A DNA stretch of 64,000 bases from Christensenella hongkongensis (lineage in GTDB: Bacteria; Bacillota; Clostridia; Christensenellales; Christensenellaceae). The stretch is taken from NCBI RefSeq assembly GCF_000981035.1, contig NZ_LAYJ01000112.1, positions 53,985-117,984 on the forward strand. Reading direction: 5' to 3'. Position 1 is the stretch's first letter. Every line of letters begins with the position of its first letter. A model generated the notes under the pieces. It searched no databases and was not told where the DNA came from. It saw only the letters and a list, made by a program, of their open reading frames with translations. This document shows, in pieces, positions 61,808-64,000 of the stretch. A program made the translations under genes and the position numbers.

Positions 61808-62809
61808 ATGCTTAGCGGAAATCCGGATATAAAAATATTTGCTGGTTCGTCAGGCGTTTCCTTTGCCAAGAAGATGTGTACCTATCTTGGAGCGGAGCTT
61901 GGCTCATCCGAGGTAATCCATTTTTCGGACGGAAATATTTTTATTCGTATCAAAGAAACAGTACGTGACAAAGACGTTTATGTAGTGCTCCCAATCGGTT
62001 TGGATCCAAACAACGAATTAGTGGAGCTTTTATTTTGGATGGATTCTTTTAAACGTGCAAGCGCAGCGTCGGTAACGGCAATCGTACCTTACTTTGGATA
62101 TGCAAAAGGAGACAAAAAGGACGAGCCAAGGGTTTCGATCCGCGCGAGGGTATGTGCGGACTGTCTTGAAGTTTCCGGTGCTGACAGGATGATTACAATG
62201 GACCTGCACAGCGCGCAGGTTCAGGGCTTTTTCAAGATTCCGGTTGACCATTTGCTTTCCCTGCCCATCCTTTGCGAATACATTAAGGGAATGGATATTA
62301 TGGAAAATCTCGTGGTGGTTTCGCCGGACGCGGGATTTGCGAAAACAGCGAGAAAATATGCCGACTACCTGAAGCTTCCGGTAGCGATCGGCGATAAAAC
62401 CCGTACAGGTCACGATGAAAACGCACAGATCCTTGAAGTGATTGGCGATGTGGAAGGCAAAAATTGCCTGATCGTGGATGATTTTTCAATCAGCGGAGGA
62501 ACGCTCATCGATGTTGCGAATATGCTCAAGGCGCGCGGCGCAAAACGGATTGTAGCCTGCCTGGGGCACATTATGCTTCGTGAAAAGGGTGTTAAGGCGA
62601 TCAACGAAAGCCCGATTGAGTACCTGATTTCAACAGACAGCGTGGAAAATCCGTTTATTATCGGACAGAAAAAGTTCCTGACTGTTTCGGTGGCTCCACT
62701 CTTTGCCGAAGCGGTTTACAGGATCCATGAAAGAGAGTCTGTGAGCACACTGTTTTCGACAGTGCCTGAAAAACTCAAAGATGATCTCAGGGAAGCCTGC
62801 CGTAAATAA
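61808..62809 (+). CDS. prs: Ribose-phosphate pyrophosphokinase (PRPP synthetase) homologue
   Basis: Makes PRPP from ribose 5-phosphate and ATP. Two tandem phosphoribosyltransferase-like halves make 333 residues. DLHSAQVQGFFKIPVDHLLSLPIL is the binding loop typical of Prs, and VVVSPDAGFAKTARKYADYL starts the second half. The PRPP motif is IVDDFSISGGTLIDV, more divergent than the usual IVDDxIxTGGT, and the N-terminus DIKIFAGSSGVSFAKKMCTYLGAELG is shifted from the standard form. It could be a second, specialised copy. The start at 61808 is preferred to 61793, which lies inside the ribosome site AAGGATGG. Confidence 0.85.
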   Translation: MLSGNPDIKIFAGSSGVSFAKKMCTYLGAELGSSEVIHFSDGNIFIRIKETVRDKDVYVVLPIGLDPNNELVELLFWMDSFKRASAASVTAIVPYFGYAKGDKKDEPRVSIRARVCADCLEVSGADRMITMDLHSAQVQGFFKIPVDHLLSLPILCEYIKGMDIMENLVVVSPDAGFAKTARKYADYLKLPVAIGDKTRTGHDENAQILEVIGDVEGKNCLIVDDFSISGGTLIDVANMLKARGAKRIVACLGHIMLREKGVKAINESPIEYLISTDSVENPFIIGQKKFLTVSVAPLFAEAVYRIHERESVSTLFSTVPEKLKDDLREACRK

Positions 62810-62830
62810 AAACCAACAACCAGAGGAGTA

Positions 62831-62868
62831 TTCCCTGCCTTATTATTCTAAGACAGGGAAATTTTTTA
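62831..62868 (+). terminator. Terminator after prs-like gene
   Basis: TTCCCTG / CAGGGAA stem followed by ATTTTTTAT. Confidence 0.8.
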
Positions 62869-62983
62869 TACAGGCGGCGGGTGATTTACCAAAGTATCGG
62901 CGTTTTGCCTGGAGTCATGAAATAACTCATAGAGGAAGGCGCATGACAGAATATATGGTATGATGCGCATGAGGTGGAGTAAT

Positions 62984-64000
62984 ATGAAGATAAAAAGAAT
63001 TTTAGGAATTGTAATAACGGTGATGCTGGTGATGACAATGTTTGCACCGGCTGCCTTTGCGGCGACGGACGAACCGACGCAGGAACCGACTGAGACCACG
63101 CAACCGACGGACGAGCCTACGCAGGAGCCGACGCCGACTCCCACGCCAACGCAAAAACCGACGGCAACCCCCACGCCGACGCAAAAACCGACACAGACGC
63201 CTACTCAGGAGCCTACGCAGGAACCGACGCAGACGCCTACGCAAGCACCATCCGAAGACTCCGGAAATGAGACGGTTAATGTTACACTGTATGTGTATTC
63301 GGGAGGCGCGGCGGCATCCGGCTATACGGTAAAGCTGGACACCGTATCGCAAAAGACCAATAAAGAGGGCATGGTTTCTTATCCTGACGTGACGGTGGAA
63401 GATCATAAGATTACAATCACCAACCCGGAAGGAAAGCAAAGCGTTGGAATGATGTACCTTTCACGCGGCAACAGCACGGAGATACAAAATGTTGCAATGG
63501 GTGGCAAATATGAAATTTCGGTGGCGAACGGCGCGCACAACCTTTACGCATCGGTTGTGTTTGTGGCGGACGAAGCGATTGAGATCACTTCGGTAGGAGA
63601 ATCCAAAACGCCTGCGCCTGTGGCAACTGCCACAGCCTCCACAAGCCCTGTGGGAGCGATGAAGATTACGGCGGACTTTGTGGACTCTGCGGGAAAACCG
63701 GTGACAGGACTCGGGATTGGCGTTTCGCAGGACGGTGGGACGCCTGTAATGGGAATGGTGGACAGTAAAGGCAGATTTGTGCTTAATCAAGGCGGACTGG
63801 GGAACTTCCTGTGGGGAATTCTCCCGGCAAATATGTCCGAGGATCAGGCGATTTCAGTTGATACGGAAATCCAGCAGGGAGCGACGACAAAGATCGTATC
63901 CTCGGATGGAAGCTCGTATGTGGTGCAGACTCCCGGAACCACGAAAGAGCTGTACATGAAGTTTGAGCAAAGCGGAAACGGCTATGTGCTCAAAGAGGTT
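62984..64000 (+). CDS. Secreted Thr/Pro-rich repeat protein, 3' end beyond window
   Basis: Open reading frame of at least 339 residues running off the edge. The start ATG at 62984 follows GAGGTGGAG. A signal peptide (ILGIVITVMLVMTMFAPAAFA) is followed by a long low-complexity stretch of PTQEPTQ/PTPTPTQKPT repeats (about residues 30-87), a likely wall- or glycan-spanning stalk. Two beta-rich segments follow (NVTLYVYSGGAAASGYTVKLDTVSQKTNKEGMVSY and MKITADFVDSAGKPVTGLGIGVSQDGG) that resemble each other and Ig-like or carboxypeptidase-regulatory (Big/CnaB-like) folds. Cell-surface display or adhesion is likely; no specific ligand can be named. Confidence 0.75.
   Translation, partial: MKIKRILGIVITVMLVMTMFAPAAFAATDEPTQEPTETTQPTDEPTQEPTPTPTPTQKPTATPTPTQKPTQTPTQEPTQEPTQTPTQAPSEDSGNETVNVTLYVYSGGAAASGYTVKLDTVSQKTNKEGMVSYPDVTVEDHKITITNPEGKQSVGMMYLSRGNSTEIQNVAMGGKYEISVANGAHNLYASVVFVADEAIEITSVGESKTPAPVATATASTSPVGAMKITADFVDSAGKPVTGLGIGVSQDGGTPVMGMVDSKGRFVLNQGGLGNFLWGILPANMSEDQAISVDTEIQQGATTKIVSSDGSSYVVQTPGTTKELYMKFEQSGNGYVLKEV

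Noticed and set aside
63042-63332. Arg-rich reading frame in the PT-repeat region
   Set aside because: A frame-shifted reading of the ACG/CCG repeat of the secreted protein, which has the proper signal peptide and ribosome site.
1-64000. Insertion sequences, prophage or integrated plasmid
   Set aside because: No transposase, integrase or phage structural motif was seen, and coding style looks even throughout.

Overview
The window looks like a chromosomal segment of an anaerobic, Gram-positive-type Clostridia member. The tilS-hpt-ftsH order, the thiolase/crotonase/3-hydroxybutyryl-CoA dehydrogenase set, an LL-diaminopimelate aminotransferase, lipobox-type solute-binding proteins, GGAGG-rich ribosome sites, GTG/TTG starts and intermediate GC support this. 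A Christensenella-like lineage is a guess from general resemblance and was not tested. No rRNA, tRNA, CRISPR array, insertion sequence or phage gene was recognised.

Layout. (1) 1-13.2 kb: dihydroxyacetone-kinase subunits DhaK (5' end probably cut by the window edge) and DhaL, two tandem FAD-dependent oxidoreductase paralogs, a branched-chain-amino-acid-type ABC importer (livG, livF, livH, livK, livM) whose livK-livM gap holds the wreck of a third FAD oxidoreductase, then a thl-crt-hbd module. (2) 13.2-20.9 kb: a LacI regulator on the minus strand, an operator/promoter region, a 597-residue phosphomannose-isomerase-like cupin protein with an unassigned N-terminal domain, and a PotABCD-type ABC importer. 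(3) 21.4-26.1 kb: one very large soluble multi-PAS hybrid histidine kinase. (4) 26.2-38.7 kb: two LacI regulators on the minus strand, a striking 12-bp-periodic operator-like array, a leader with several inverted repeats, then a ribose-type ABC importer running into a pentose operon (C3-epimerase-like TIM barrel, AraB, AraD, two SIS-domain proteins). (5) 38.7-51.1 kb: mixed metabolic and housekeeping genes: aldo/keto reductase, Gfo/Idh/MocA oxidoreductase, cation/proton antiporter, DapL, glycosyltransferase, methyltransferase, acyl-activating enzyme plus acyl carrier protein, MFS transporter, DUF308 protein, class II aldolase. (6) 51.3-55 kb: two unreported-looking small ORFs, a DUF2284 cysteine-rich protein and a GH3 glycosidase with a membrane-like tail. 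(7) 55-64 kb: an NlpC/P60 cell-wall hydrolase, tilS-hpt-ftsH, a PHP-domain protein, a PRPP synthetase homologue and the start of a Thr/Pro-rich secreted protein.

How it works together. Most of the window is carbohydrate and organic-acid uptake wired to local regulators. Three ABC import operons each have a strong hairpin without a U-tract just after the binding-protein gene, a likely device for making more binding protein than membrane components. The best candidates for new biology are the tiled operator array at 28495-28594, the pentose operon that lacks an aldose isomerase but carries two SIS proteins, the cupin fusion next to a Pot-type importer, and the pair of small membrane/secreted ORFs at 51353-51658. 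Functions are inferred from motifs read by eye; no database search was run.
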